From Acidaminobacter sp. (lineage in GTDB: Bacteria > Bacillota_A > Clostridia > Peptostreptococcales > Acidaminobacteraceae), in NCBI GenBank assembly GCA_009881125.1, contig WXFH01000011.1, positions 1-64,000 on the forward strand: 64,000 bases of DNA, in the 5' to 3' direction. The position numbers were made by a program, and so were the translations under genes. This document shows, piece after piece, positions 52,728 through 61,054 of the stretch (positions are counted from its first letter, which is position 1; each line of letters starts with the position of its first letter). The notes beneath the pieces were generated by a model. The model was not told where the DNA came from and made no database searches. It worked only from the letters and a program-made list of their open reading frames with translations.

Positions 52728-52746
52728 GTGTATAAAGATTATACAC
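52728..52746. promoter_or_regulatory. Perfect palindrome upstream of the helicase gene
   Basis: GTGTATAA and TTATACAC are perfect 8-bp arms around AGA. The sequence is a better version of the sites upstream of the hutU genes, but no sigma-54 promoter is visible here. Confidence 0.5.
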
Positions 52747-52830
52747 ACTTTAACACATGTTGTCTTCTAAATCTACGTTTGAATTATTACAGATGCTTCC
52801 CGCAACCCTTTTGAAACCCTTTTCAAGACG

Positions 52831-52843
52831 TTTGCCGATGGTC
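52831..52843 (-). repeat. Dispersed GACCATCGGCAAA motif, intergenic copy
   Basis: Exact 13-mer on the minus strand between the helicase and the DUF4362 genes. Confidence 0.7.
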
Positions 52844-52993
52844 GATAATATTACAATTTCATTACCGCCCCGTCACCAAGTTGAAAGTTGTCCGCGTCAC
52901 CAAGTTAAAGTTCTGGAACCGTTGGCGGATGAGTTTCGTCTAAACCATTGAACGCCAGATCCATTGGCAGATAGCTCCACGGAGGTGAATAGA

Positions 52994-53530
52994 ATGACAA
53001 AATTAAAAACTATCATGACGCTGACAGGACTTGCGCTGCTGATCCTTGTGATGGTCCTCGTCAGCGGATGCACTGGACAAAAGACAGATCCAAACGGAAC
53101 CATAGAGCCTTCCGAAACCACAAATGGTTTTGTGCCTCTGGCAGAAGTACCGGAGGACTACCCTTTTGAAACCGCTGTGGAACGCGGTGACGTCGTCAAT
53201 CTACACGGCGAGCTGACCAATACAGAAGCTTATGAAAAGTTTAAGAGCACCCTGGAAAAGGGCGAACCGACCTTCATGCGCTTTGTGGCATTTACCATTG
53301 AAGGCGACCCCATTCTTATGGATGTCAATTATGACGGAACTGTATTTCATCTCACCCAGGATGTGAGCCGCGATGCTTTCTCGGGCGGCATAGACAAGGT
53401 CATGAGCTATACTTATGACGCTTATGAGATCCTGGCGGATGGACGGATCAGAGTTTTCGATGCGGCTGCAGAGCAGCCTGTTCCACAGACTGAGACCCCG
53501 GAAGAGGTGATCTTGCCGATTGGAATGTAA
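52994..53530 (+). CDS. DUF4362 lipoprotein
   Basis: A lipoprotein signal (hydrophobic LTGLALLILVMVLVSGC, cysteine near residue 25) precedes a Thr/Pro linker and a DUF4362 domain (about 60-170: DVVNLHGELTNTEAYEKFKSTLEKGEP then RFVAFTIEGDPILMDVNYDG). The function is unknown; it is predicted to be anchored outside the cell. I chose the ATG at 52994, with GGAGG 8 nt upstream. It may be expressed with the downstream secreted beta-propeller protein (132-bp gap). Confidence 0.85.
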   Translation: MTKLKTIMTLTGLALLILVMVLVSGCTGQKTDPNGTIEPSETTNGFVPLAEVPEDYPFETAVERGDVVNLHGELTNTEAYEKFKSTLEKGEPTFMRFVAFTIEGDPILMDVNYDGTVFHLTQDVSRDAFSGGIDKVMSYTYDAYEILADGRIRVFDAAAEQPVPQTETPEEVILPIGM

Positions 53531-53662
53531 TTATCAGATTGAGGTCTTTTAAGACAGACTGTCATCAAAGGAAGTTATAAGGGTACTAATGTAGCGAGTC
53601 ATGGAACAATCTCCAATTAAACAGTTAAGCACTCCATCAACCCAAAAAAGGATGTGAGCCAA

Positions 53663-56053
53663 GTGAAAAAAATGCTATCCATTTTGATGCTGGTCGTGCT
53701 GGCATTAACAGCCGCTGTGCCGGCTATGGCCGAAACGACCGCCGGAGACGGATCGATTGCGCTCTATATAGGCAGCCCGCTGACGCTCTCAAACGGTGTC
53801 GTCAGCCCACTGGATCCGGATAATCCTAACGTGGCAGCCATTGTCCACAAAGACAGGACACTGGTTCCAGCACGTGCCGTGGCGGAGCACTTTGGCGCCA
53901 AAGTCAGCTACGACGCGCCTAAACAAGCCGCTGTGATCGAATACGGCGGCAAAATGTTCATCTTCTACTTCAACAAAAACTATTACGACCTGATCGTAAC
54001 CGGTCAGCCGGCTAAACGCGTCACCTTCGATACCGAGACCCTCGTGATCGAAAACCGTTCCATGCTGCCGCTGCGCGTCATCTGTGAAGATGTACTCGGC
54101 AAAGCAGTCAGCTACGACAGCAACGTGGTCCTCATTGGCGACAAACTCGTCAATCTCGCGGCAGATCAAACGCTGCGGGAAAGTATCCGCGCCAAAATTG
54201 GTCAAGCTGTCAAAGTGTCCTCACTCTGGCAGTTGAAGACGCTGCTTTCCAGCAGCATTAACCAGTATGGCTACAGCGGCGGCTTGAAAGATGCCGTTCC
54301 TGAAACTGCCGCTCCTGCAGCTGAGTCGCCTGCTGAAGCCCCAGCACCATCCGCGCCTGCAGAGGATTCGGCCTCCGGTGGCGGCGACAGGGACTTCTCC
54401 AGCACCAACGAGCAGGTCGAGGGCATTGAAGAAGCTGACGTCGTAAAAACCGACGGCAAATTCATCTATGTCGCGTCCGGCAACGTCGTCAGCATAGTCC
54501 GCGCTGATGGCAGCGACATGAAACTCACCGATACCATTCGCATGCCAATAGATGAAAAATATGGCCAGGGCATTCACATTTCTGAGCTCTATATTGACAG
54601 CGGCCGTCTCGTGATCCTGGGCTCAAGGAGCCTCCCGCAAGTTCGGCCTGTGGATCTTCCATTGATGGAGTCCGGTACGGTGACAGAACCTGCCCCAATG
54701 CCTGCTATGGATGGCGACACCAGAATCGGCATCATGCCGCCTTACTACAGCAAGAGTTTTGTCTATACCGGTGTCTATACTATCAGCGACACAGGCAAAG
54801 CGGAACTCCTGAAGGAATTTGAGCTTGAAGGCAATTTGCTCTCCAGCCGCAAAAAAGACGACACTGTTTACTTGGCCGTCAACAAATATAACTACTACTA
54901 TATTATGGAGGATGTCCTCCCAATCCTTCGAGATACCGTGAAGAGCGATGCATACAAACCACTCAGCATCAACCAGATCATGTACTATCCGGGCAACACG
55001 ACACCGGAATATCTGATGGTGGCTGCAATAGACATTCGCGATGAAGGCACCCCTTCCACCGTGGAAGCTATTCTCGGAAGCGGCACTCAGATTTATATGA
55101 ATGATCAGGCACTGTATATCGCGCGTCAGGATTACAGCGACATGTCCGGCTCCACCACCAGCCTTTCCAAGTTCAGCATAGACGGACTCAAGATTGGCTT
55201 CGCAGGCGGCGGCAAAGTCAAAGGCACGCTGCTCAACCAGTTTTCCATGGATGAACACAACGGTTACCTGCGCTTGGCGACAACGCGCTGGGCTATGGAA
55301 ACCACCAATGCAGTCTATGTCCTCGACGATCAGCTTAACGTCGTTGGCGCCGTCGAAAATATGGCACCGGGTGAAACCATCTACTCCGCAAGATTCATGG
55401 GCGACAAGGGTTACGTGGTCACCTTCAGACAGATTGACCCGCTCTTCGTCCTCGATCTGTCTAATCCAAAAGCGCCTAGAATTACCGGGGAACTTAAGGT
55501 TCCGGGCTTCTCCAACTATCTCCACCCGGTTGAAGAAGACTTGATCCTTGGCATTGGCCAGGGCACTCAAGACATTTACACCAGAGACTCCAACGGTGAA
55601 GAAATCGTCGTTGGCACCCGCACCGCAGGTATTAAATTCTCACTCTTTGATGTCTCTGACATGGGTAAGCCTAAAGAAATCCAAACACTGACACTGGGCG
55701 GTTCCGGCAGCTATGCCGAAATGCTCTACAACCACAAAGCGATTATGTTCGATCTCAAAAACCAAATGATTGCTTTTGATGGTACTATTTCAGATCAGGA
55801 CAGCCCAGACAAGACCAGAGTGGATTATTTCAACGGCGCAGTGGTCATGACCTATGACGCCCAGGATGGATTCGATGTCAAAGGCCAAATCGAAAGCCTG
55901 CCTGCGCTCTCCTCCCCTGACAACATCTACTATTATTCATGGGTTCGCCGCCTCTGCTACATTGGCGACACCCTCTACTATGTTCAGGACGGCCGCATTC
56001 GCGCTTTCGACAAAACCACCCTTGAATCCGAGGGAAGTATTACAATTTATTGA
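53663..56053 (+). CDS. Secreted stalk-domain and beta-propeller protein
   Basis: A Sec signal peptide (MLSILMLVVLALTAAVPAMAE) is followed by a copper-amine-oxidase-N-like stalk domain (about 30-185; VPARAVAEHFGAKVSYD, MLPLRVICEDVLG), a Pro/Ala linker and a large beta-propeller domain of the PF09826 type beginning NEQVEGIEEADVVKTDGKFIYV (about 247). It is extracellular and probably cell-wall associated; the ligand is unknown. The start is GTG 53663, 10 nt after AAAAGGA; the earlier GTG at 53654 overlaps that site. It is 796 residues long and ends 28 bp before the repeat array. Confidence 0.88.
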   Translation: MKKMLSILMLVVLALTAAVPAMAETTAGDGSIALYIGSPLTLSNGVVSPLDPDNPNVAAIVHKDRTLVPARAVAEHFGAKVSYDAPKQAAVIEYGGKMFIFYFNKNYYDLIVTGQPAKRVTFDTETLVIENRSMLPLRVICEDVLGKAVSYDSNVVLIGDKLVNLAADQTLRESIRAKIGQAVKVSSLWQLKTLLSSSINQYGYSGGLKDAVPETAAPAAESPAEAPAPSAPAEDSASGGGDRDFSSTNEQVEGIEEADVVKTDGKFIYVASGNVVSIVRADGSDMKLTDTIRMPIDEKYGQGIHISELYIDSGRLVILGSRSLPQVRPVDLPLMESGTVTEPAPMPAMDGDTRIGIMPPYYSKSFVYTGVYTISDTGKAELLKEFELEGNLLSSRKKDDTVYLAVNKYNYYYIMEDVLPILRDTVKSDAYKPLSINQIMYYPGNTTPEYLMVAAIDIRDEGTPSTVEAILGSGTQIYMNDQALYIARQDYSDMSGSTTSLSKFSIDGLKIGFAGGGKVKGTLLNQFSMDEHNGYLRLATTRWAMETTNAVYVLDDQLNVVGAVENMAPGETIYSARFMGDKGYVVTFRQIDPLFVLDLSNPKAPRITGELKVPGFSNYLHPVEEDLILGIGQGTQDIYTRDSNGEEIVVGTRTAGIKFSLFDVSDMGKPKEIQTLTLGGSGSYAEMLYNHKAIMFDLKNQMIAFDGTISDQDSPDKTRVDYFNGAVVMTYDAQDGFDVKGQIESLPALSSPDNIYYYSWVRRLCYIGDTLYYVQDGRIRAFDKTTLESEGSITIY

Positions 56054-56080
56054 CAAAGCTCTGGCACCAAAGTGAACTTG

Positions 56081-56260
56081 GTGTCAGACACCAATCTAAA
56101 CTGAGTGTCAGACACCAATCTAAACTGAGTGTCAGACACCAATCTAAACTGAGTGTCAGACACCAATCTAAACTGAGTGTCAGACACCGACCTAAACTGA
56201 GTGTCAGACACCGACCTAAACTGAGTGTCAGACACCGACCTAAACTGAGTGTCAGACACC
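56081..56260. repeat. Tandem array of eight REP-like palindromes, 24-bp period
   Basis: Eight copies of the perfect 12-bp palindrome-like core GTGTCAGACACC start every 24 bp at 56081, 56105, 56129, 56153, 56177, 56201, 56225 and 56249. The spacer is AATCTAAACTGA in the first four and GACCTAAACTGA in the next three. The near-identity of units implies recent amplification. Confidence 0.95.
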
Positions 56261-56268
56261 AAATTGAA

Positions 56269-56311
56269 AAAGGCGGCAGGGACAAAAGTTCGATTTGTCC
56301 CTGCCGCCTTT
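56269..56311. terminator. Bidirectional terminator beyond the repeat array
   Basis: A perfect 18-bp stem (AAAGGCGGCAGGGACAAA) with a 7-nt loop separates the propeller gene from the convergent hydrolase gene. Confidence 0.8.
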
Positions 56312-56331
56312 TATGGTGCCATAATTTTCGT

Positions 56332-57477
56332 TCACTTCCACCGCTCAAGAAACCGCCCCATCCTGCAGGCGACCTCAATCCGTTTATTCTGGAAGCCGTG
56401 ATCACTTTCCAGCAGATGCGCTTCCAGCAGCACGCCGGAAGCCTCCAGCGCTGCCCTCAGAGGCTCGTAGTGCACCGCCGGCGGCCCGTCCACATCCCGT
56501 GAGCCCGCCATTAGCAGAACAGGACGGTTCTTAAGACGACCGGCCTTGCCGCTTATATCCCAGTCCCCTTGGTGATCCAGCACTTCTTGAGTCAGTGCCT
56601 CCACAGATCCGCCGATGGTCGGGATCACGCAAGCAGCAAACATCGACTTCATCTCGCCTTCCGCCACCGTATCCTTCTGAATCAGCTCACCCATTCTCCC
56701 CAAATCATAGACCGACAAGGCTATGCACCCTTTAATCTCAGGATCCTCCTGAGCGGCCAAAATCGCTGCAAATCCGCCGAAGCTGTTGCCCCCAATAAAA
56801 AGGTTCTGAGGATTCACCCCGAACGCCTGAATGGCGGCTTCAGAGCGAAGATAAGCAATGGCGGCCCGGATGTCCTCAAGCGCATTCTCAAACGTAAACA
56901 CCCCATCACTGCCCCAGGTGCCCCGGTAGTGGAAGATCATGACATTCCATCCCAGCCGCCTGACGGCATGGGCCAGATCAAAGTTTCGCTCGTTGCCCGG
57001 GAATCCATGAAGCAGCAGCAGCGTAGGCCTCGACCCACTCCCGCCGCCTGCCGAAAACATGACCCCGAAGCGCCTTTCCCCATCCAGCTCCAGGATCAGC
57101 TGATGCAGATCCTGTGCAGGCTCCAGCGCCTCCGAAGGATCCCGCAGCATCCGGGCACATGGATCCTGGTCCAACGTGACTTCAGATAGTTTTTCAACCC
57201 CATCCATTCCATCCTTATAGAACGCCCCGTCACTTCCGTCCTGCCAGAGTTCAAACCGCCGCACGCGTACGCCATCGCGTTCGATGTCTTCCAGAAACAT
57301 CTCCAGCGGGCGGACCCAGAGACCATACTCGCCGTAGAGTGCTTGATAGATGACCATCGGCAAACCGTTTTCTGAATGCCTCGCGACCTCCAGCACTTTA
57401 TAGAATTTCCCCTTGAAGTGACGATAGATCCCACCTGGTACTACTAGCTCCTGACCGATTAGCTTCTCCTCAATCAC
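56332..57477 (-). CDS. DUF1653 - alpha/beta hydrolase fusion
   Basis: The N-terminal 70 residues match DUF1653 (GGIYRHFKGKFYKVLEVARHSENGLPMVIYQALYGEYGLWVRPLEMF), then a linker and an alpha/beta hydrolase (about 135-381) with LLLHGFPG oxyanion region, nucleophile serine in GGNSFGG and late His in ESDHGFQ. DUF1653 is normally a stand-alone small protein, so this is a fusion. The hydrolase is of the dienelactone/acyl-peptidase-like type; substrate unknown. The start is GTG 57477 after AAGGGGG. The gap to DHFR is 47 bp, suggesting one transcript. Confidence 0.82.
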   Translation of the reverse strand: MIEEKLIGQELVVPGGIYRHFKGKFYKVLEVARHSENGLPMVIYQALYGEYGLWVRPLEMFLEDIERDGVRVRRFELWQDGSDGAFYKDGMDGVEKLSEVTLDQDPCARMLRDPSEALEPAQDLHQLILELDGERRFGVMFSAGGGSGSRPTLLLLHGFPGNERNFDLAHAVRRLGWNVMIFHYRGTWGSDGVFTFENALEDIRAAIAYLRSEAAIQAFGVNPQNLFIGGNSFGGFAAILAAQEDPEIKGCIALSVYDLGRMGELIQKDTVAEGEMKSMFAACVIPTIGGSVEALTQEVLDHQGDWDISGKAGRLKNRPVLLMAGSRDVDGPPAVHYEPLRAALEASGVLLEAHLLESDHGFQNKRIEVACRMGRFLERWK

Positions 57478-57524
57478 GACGCGCCGCCCCCTTACAAACA
57501 CTCTTATAAACCTTCCGAAAAGGT

Positions 57525-58046
57525 CTAAACACCAGAAACCCGCTCATAATTCACATACTGATAAACCAGATCCTCCTGGCTGTAACGCCTTGACGTCCAC
57601 ACGGTTGCCCAGTCAGGATCTTCATCCAGATTGGGAATCAGAGTATCCGCGTCAAAGCGCCGGAACACTTTAGTAATAAGGGCATGAGCGCACCATGGCA
57701 GACACTGCCTGGCCAGCTCCCCTCCGCCTATCAAAAAAGGCCTGAGATCACCGCCGCTGTCCGCCACCAGCCCGTCCACCAAGGACTTGAGCGCATCGAG
57801 ATCATGTACCACCGTCACACCCTCCCGCCGGTAAGCCCGGTCCCGGGTGACCACAATATTGACGCGGTTGGGCAGCGGACGCTGCTCAGGAAGTGACTCG
57901 AAGGTCTTGCGACCCATGATGATCAGATTAGACTGCGTCATCCTTCGGAAACGTCTCAGGTCAGCGTGAATCTTGAACAGCATATCGCCATCATAGCCAA
58001 TATTCCAGTCGAGATCCACAGCAAAAATCATAGTCCACGCAGTCAT
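57525..58046 (-). CDS. folA: Dihydrofolate reductase
   Basis: Motifs: MTAWTMIFAVDLDWNIGYDGDMLF (1-24, with the Met20-loop region), DLRRFRRMT (about 29), IIMGRKTFESLP (about 42-53) and FLIGGGELARQ (about 103). At 173 residues it is a normal DHFR, regenerating tetrahydrofolate with NADPH. The ATG at 58046 overlaps the stop codon of the EamA gene (TGATG), indicating translational coupling. Folate supply is relevant to the THF-dependent histidine pathway in this window. Confidence 0.93.
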   Translation of the reverse strand: MTAWTMIFAVDLDWNIGYDGDMLFKIHADLRRFRRMTQSNLIIMGRKTFESLPEQRPLPNRVNIVVTRDRAYRREGVTVVHDLDALKSLVDGLVADSGGDLRPFLIGGGELARQCLPWCAHALITKVFRRFDADTLIPNLDEDPDWATVWTSRRYSQEDLVYQYVNYERVSGV

Positions 58047-58915
58047 CAGGATACCACCTTTCTAAAGTCAGGCTTCAATTCTATCAGCAACAGGCTCGCC
58101 AGCATCAGCACCGCCCCGGCATAGCCCCTGAGAGACAGGATTTCGCCAAGAAAAATATAAGCAATAAGTACCGAAAACAGCGGCTCAAAGGTGAAGATCA
58201 ATCCCGTATGAGTTGCCGTGGTGTACTTCTGCGCGACAGTCTGAGTGACAAAGGCAATCGCTGTCGAAAAGACGCTGAGTCCCAGGACGACCATCCAATT
58301 CGAAACAGACACCGGAAGGGTTGGCGTCTCAAGCATAAAACTGAAGACCACAGCGTAAACACCAACGAATCCCAGCTGAATCACGCCCAGCGCAACCGAG
58401 TCCACGTCTCGTGTCAGCCGTTCCGTCACCAGGATGTGGACAGCAAACGCTACAGAGCACAGAATACATAATATATCCCCTAAATTAAAAGTAAGTGAGG
58501 TGCCCGCGATCAATAGCCAAACGCCCGCGAGCGCCATCAGAATGCTTATTACGGTCAGCTTATCCTGCTTGATCTTAAAGACCGCGAAGTTGATCATGGG
58601 TACGATGATCCCCGAAAGACAGGTCAGAAATCCGGCATTGGACACCGTCGTATGCCTGACCCCAAACGTCGCGAAAATGAAAACACAAAAGAGGATGACC
58701 GACAGCATTGCTGCGCGCTTCACGGTTATAAGATCAACCGCCGCCAGTCGCCTTCGAAAGATCACAGCCGTCAGCGCGAACGCAATGACAAAGCGCAGGG
58801 CAATCAGATTAAATTCGCTTAAATCACCAAGGCCAACCTTAGTCAATAAATTTGAGGTCCCCCAGAACATGACCACCATAATTAAGGCCAAATCAGCCTT
58901 TCTTTGAAGTTTCAT
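58046..58915 (-). CDS. EamA-family DMT transporter
   Basis: Ten hydrophobic segments in 289 residues and two EamA repeats (about 10-140 and 155-285; second repeat with VQLGFVGVYAVVFSFMLETP and AYIFLGEILSLRGYAGAVLM) mark a drug/metabolite exporter. Its substrate is unknown. I chose ATG 58915, with AGGGGTGATTTC upstream. It is the first gene of an EamA-folA-hydrolase unit. Confidence 0.88.
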   Translation of the reverse strand: MKLQRKADLALIMVVMFWGTSNLLTKVGLGDLSEFNLIALRFVIAFALTAVIFRRRLAAVDLITVKRAAMLSVILFCVFIFATFGVRHTTVSNAGFLTCLSGIIVPMINFAVFKIKQDKLTVISILMALAGVWLLIAGTSLTFNLGDILCILCSVAFAVHILVTERLTRDVDSVALGVIQLGFVGVYAVVFSFMLETPTLPVSVSNWMVVLGLSVFSTAIAFVTQTVAQKYTTATHTGLIFTFEPLFSVLIAYIFLGEILSLRGYAGAVLMLASLLLIELKPDFRKVVS

Positions 58916-58948
58916 TGAAATCACCCCTAAATATCTAAAACAGCGACC

Positions 58949-59287
58949 CTACTTCAAAATCACCACGGTCACGCCTTCGTTACCGTAAATTCTTCTCTCA
59001 AACTTCTCCAAATCCTTACAGATGGCCAGTGCCTCTTTCTTTTTCCAGGACCAGGCACTTCCACTAAACCAAAAGCGCACCAGCCCTCGCATTTGATCCT
59101 CGTCCAAGGTCTTTTGAACCGCGCCTCTGATGGCACCGCCCACCCCGCTGGAACCGTAGCCGTGAATGACAACCACCGCCTTGACACCCTGTCGTTTCGC
59201 GGTCACAAGGCCATCCTTGAGCCGCCGGACTGCCGTTGCCACCTCCGGCATGCCGCGTTCCAAATTCAGTTCGTTCACTTTTTGCAC
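58949..59287 (-). CDS. Smr-domain protein, 112 aa
   Basis: A small stand-alone Smr domain: AVVVIHGYGSSGVGGAIR (about 38-55) contains the HGxG motif of the MutS2 C-terminal nuclease-like domain and WKKKEALAICKDLEKFERR follows. Such proteins bind or nick nucleic acid, including collided-ribosome mRNA in related families. The start is GTG 59287, 8 nt after GGGAG. It precedes the EamA gene by 34 bp. Confidence 0.75.
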   Translation of the reverse strand: MQKVNELNLERGMPEVATAVRRLKDGLVTAKRQGVKAVVVIHGYGSSGVGGAIRGAVQKTLDEDQMRGLVRFWFSGSAWSWKKKEALAICKDLEKFERRIYGNEGVTVVILK

Positions 59288-59469
59288 AACCCACACTCCC
59301 AGCGGCTATCTCAAAACGAAACATAGCACCTTCATAAAAACCATAAAAACCATATTTCAAGGCAACACTGACCAAACTTCTAATTCCATTCTACCTTTTC
59401 ATTCCCAAATTCATAGGTTTATTAACATACCTCCGACGAAAAACATAATAAACCCTATAATAGAAAAAG

Positions 59470-59524
59470 AAAGCCGCTGCCCCCTCGCATCCTTTTGGGA
59501 TTCGAAGCCTCAGCGGCTTTTTTG
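59470..59524. terminator. Terminator of corA
   Basis: AAAGCCGCTG/CAGCGGCTTT forms a stem with a 31-nt loop; T-runs flank it on the plus strand and TTTCTTTTTC on the minus strand. It lies 50 nt after the corA stop. Confidence 0.75.
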
Positions 59525-59574
59525 CGCCTTCACGGCTCACTGGCCGAACATTTCGCTCACACCCGGCCTTCAAT

Positions 59575-60510
59575 TCAAAACAGCTTCTTCTTCCACATTA
59601 CAAAAGTCGACAGCACAGCCAGGCCTACGGTCATCATTATGATCACCACAAACGCCCAGGCGTTTCCTTCAAGCGGCACCGGCACGTTCATGCCGAAAAA
59701 GCTCGCGATCATGGTCGGAATAGCCATAACAATAGTGATAGATGTCAACAGCTTCATGACTATGTTGAGATTGTTCGAAATGACCGACGCGAAGGCGTCC
59801 ATGGTCCCGCTCAAAATATTGCTGTAGATGGTTGCCATCTCAATGGCCTGCTTATTCTCAATGATAACGTCTTCCAGGAGATCCTCATCCTCAGGATACT
59901 TCTTGATGGCGTCCAGCCTCAGCATCCGCTCCAGCACAACCTCATTTGCCCTCAGGGACGTCGAAAAGTATACCAGGCTCTTTTCCAGCTCAAGCAGCTG
60001 AATCAGCTCCTTGTTCTTCATGGATTTGTGAAGCTCCCGCTCAATCTGACTGCTCCTTCGGTCGATCTGCTTCAGGAACATCAGATAATAGGACGCATTT
60101 TTATACAAAACTTGAAGAATAAAACGCGTTTTCTTAAACGTGTAAAAACTGCGAATGCTCCCGCCCGCAAAATCCTTGATCAGCGGCACATCCTGCGTAC
60201 ACACGGTGATAATCGAATCCCCAGCCAGGATGATGCCCAGCGGCAGCGTATTGTAGTATTTGTTGTTCTCCGACGGCTCGATCATAGGCACGTCCACCAG
60301 TATCAGAGTCGAGCCCGGCTCAATCTCGATCCTCGCCCGTTCCTCTTCGTCCAGCGCCGCCCTCAGGTGCGTCGGGTCCATGTCCGGAAAATTTCTGCAG
60401 ATATCCTGCAGTTCCTGCTCTGTGGGCGCCGTCATGTGGATCCAGCAGCCGTCCCCGTTCATCTCAACCGTTTCAAGCTTTTCGCCGATGGTTTTAAAAA
60501 TTTGAATCAT
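59575..60510 (-). CDS. corA: CorA-family magnesium/cobalt transporter
   Basis: The cytoplasmic N-terminal domain (about 1-250) leads to two membrane helices near the C-terminus; the first ends in the pore signature GMN (ASFFGMNVPVPLEG, about 277-290). The last residues are basic (MWKKKLF). It forms a pentameric Mg2+ channel. I chose ATG 60510 with AAGGAG 8 nt upstream; the frame is open 14 codons further. A 210-nt leader precedes it, with a hairpin and a 20-codon ORF. Confidence 0.92.
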   Translation of the reverse strand: MIQIFKTIGEKLETVEMNGDGCWIHMTAPTEQELQDICRNFPDMDPTHLRAALDEEERARIEIEPGSTLILVDVPMIEPSENNKYYNTLPLGIILAGDSIITVCTQDVPLIKDFAGGSIRSFYTFKKTRFILQVLYKNASYYLMFLKQIDRRSSQIERELHKSMKNKELIQLLELEKSLVYFSTSLRANEVVLERMLRLDAIKKYPEDEDLLEDVIIENKQAIEMATIYSNILSGTMDAFASVISNNLNIVMKLLTSITIVMAIPTMIASFFGMNVPVPLEGNAWAFVVIIMMTVGLAVLSTFVMWKKKLF

Positions 60511-60728
60511 CGCATTCGCTCCTTCTCGGCGTCCTGCGCTTGGCAAAGCCAAGCCAAAAGTCGAGCGCGATGATCATTTACCGGATCCTGCGTCAACATC
60601 CGCCTGGAATTACCCTGTGCAGAGCCGCCATTCATATTTTGTTTTCGGCATTCTACTCGGTCCAGCGTCCATGACGCTTCACACTCCTTTTCGTCTTTTC
60701 GAATGAGGTGATGGTGTACTCCTTTCCT
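60511..60728 (-). promoter_or_regulatory. Long corA leader with small ORF and hairpin
   Basis: The leader holds GCTTGGC-AAA-GCCAAGC (60538-60554) just before the ribosome site and a 20-codon ORF (60610-60672, MDAGPSRMPK...) preceded by AAAAGGAG. No M-box core (e.g. GTTAGGTGAGG) was found. Control by Mg2+ through leader translation or structure is possible but unproven. Confidence 0.4.
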
Positions 60729-60757
60729 ATCGTACCCTTTTGGGGCCAGCAGTTCAA
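60729..60757 (-). promoter_or_regulatory. Probable promoter of corA
   Basis: TTGAAC (60752-60757) and TACGAT (60729-60734) are 17 bp apart on the minus strand. Confidence 0.55.
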
Positions 60758-60826
60758 GATATTTTAAAAGCGGATTATATTACCGTCCGCGTCCCCAGAA
60801 TACGCGAAGGCTAACAGACGTGCACA

Positions 60827-60888
60827 AAGAAAAATGAGCTCGATTGAAGATAGCTTGCTCTCTGAAGTTCGAGCTCATTTTTCTTTGT
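60827..60888. terminator. Perfect 18-bp inverted repeat, terminator-like
   Basis: AAAGAAAAATGAGCTCGA pairs perfectly with TCGAGCTCATTTTTCTTT across a 22-nt loop. A- and T-tracts flank it on both strands. No gene in the window clearly ends here. Confidence 0.6.
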
Positions 60889-60975
60889 ATAGGGCGCAGC
60901 CCGTGACCGAAGCGCAGCCATAAATCTCGCGCAGCGGGGTTTATGGCGTAGCGAGGTGCACGCCTTATAGAAACA
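60886..60975. repeat. Nested palindromic GC-rich element
   Basis: TATAGGGCG is matched by CGCCTTATA at the far end, and CCATAAA/TTTATGG form an inner stem with GCGCAGC-type repeats between. The element does not encode a believable protein and may be a folded RNA or a mobile palindromic unit. Confidence 0.5.
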
Positions 60976-60983
60976 TCAACACA

Positions 60984-61031
60984 AATAAAAAGCCCCCTGG
61001 ATGAAAGCTTTCCGCTCATTCCAAAGGGCTG
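60984..61031 (-). terminator. Terminator of speD
   Basis: AGCCC...GGGCTTTTT on the minus strand closes an imperfect stem (GGAATGA/TCATCC inside), 24 nt after the speD stop. Confidence 0.7.
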
Positions 61032-61054
61032 ATCCACTCATGTGATTAAAACGG

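Larger units (their letters stand above)
52682..52993. other. 312-bp intergenic region with palindrome, dispersed motif and direct repeats
   Basis: No gene is visible. It contains the GTGTATAA-AGA-TTATACAC palindrome (52728-52746), one GACCATCGGCAAA copy (52831-52843) and two direct copies of CGTCACCAAGTT-AAAGTT (52871-52889 and 52895-52912). Confidence 0.7.

Noticed and set aside
56081..56260. CRISPR array
   Set aside because: The unit is only 24 bp with nearly identical 12-bp spacers, no variable spacers and no cas genes.
56040..56502. Open frames on both strands through the 24-bp repeats
   Set aside because: The 24-bp unit is a multiple of three, so any frame without a stop stays open; the predicted peptides are just repeats with no ribosome site.
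60511..60728. M-box (magnesium) riboswitch before corA
   Set aside because: None of the conserved M-box sequence blocks could be found.
60780..61037. 85-codon open frame on the minus strand
   Set aside because: It runs through the palindromes, has biased composition and no ribosome site.
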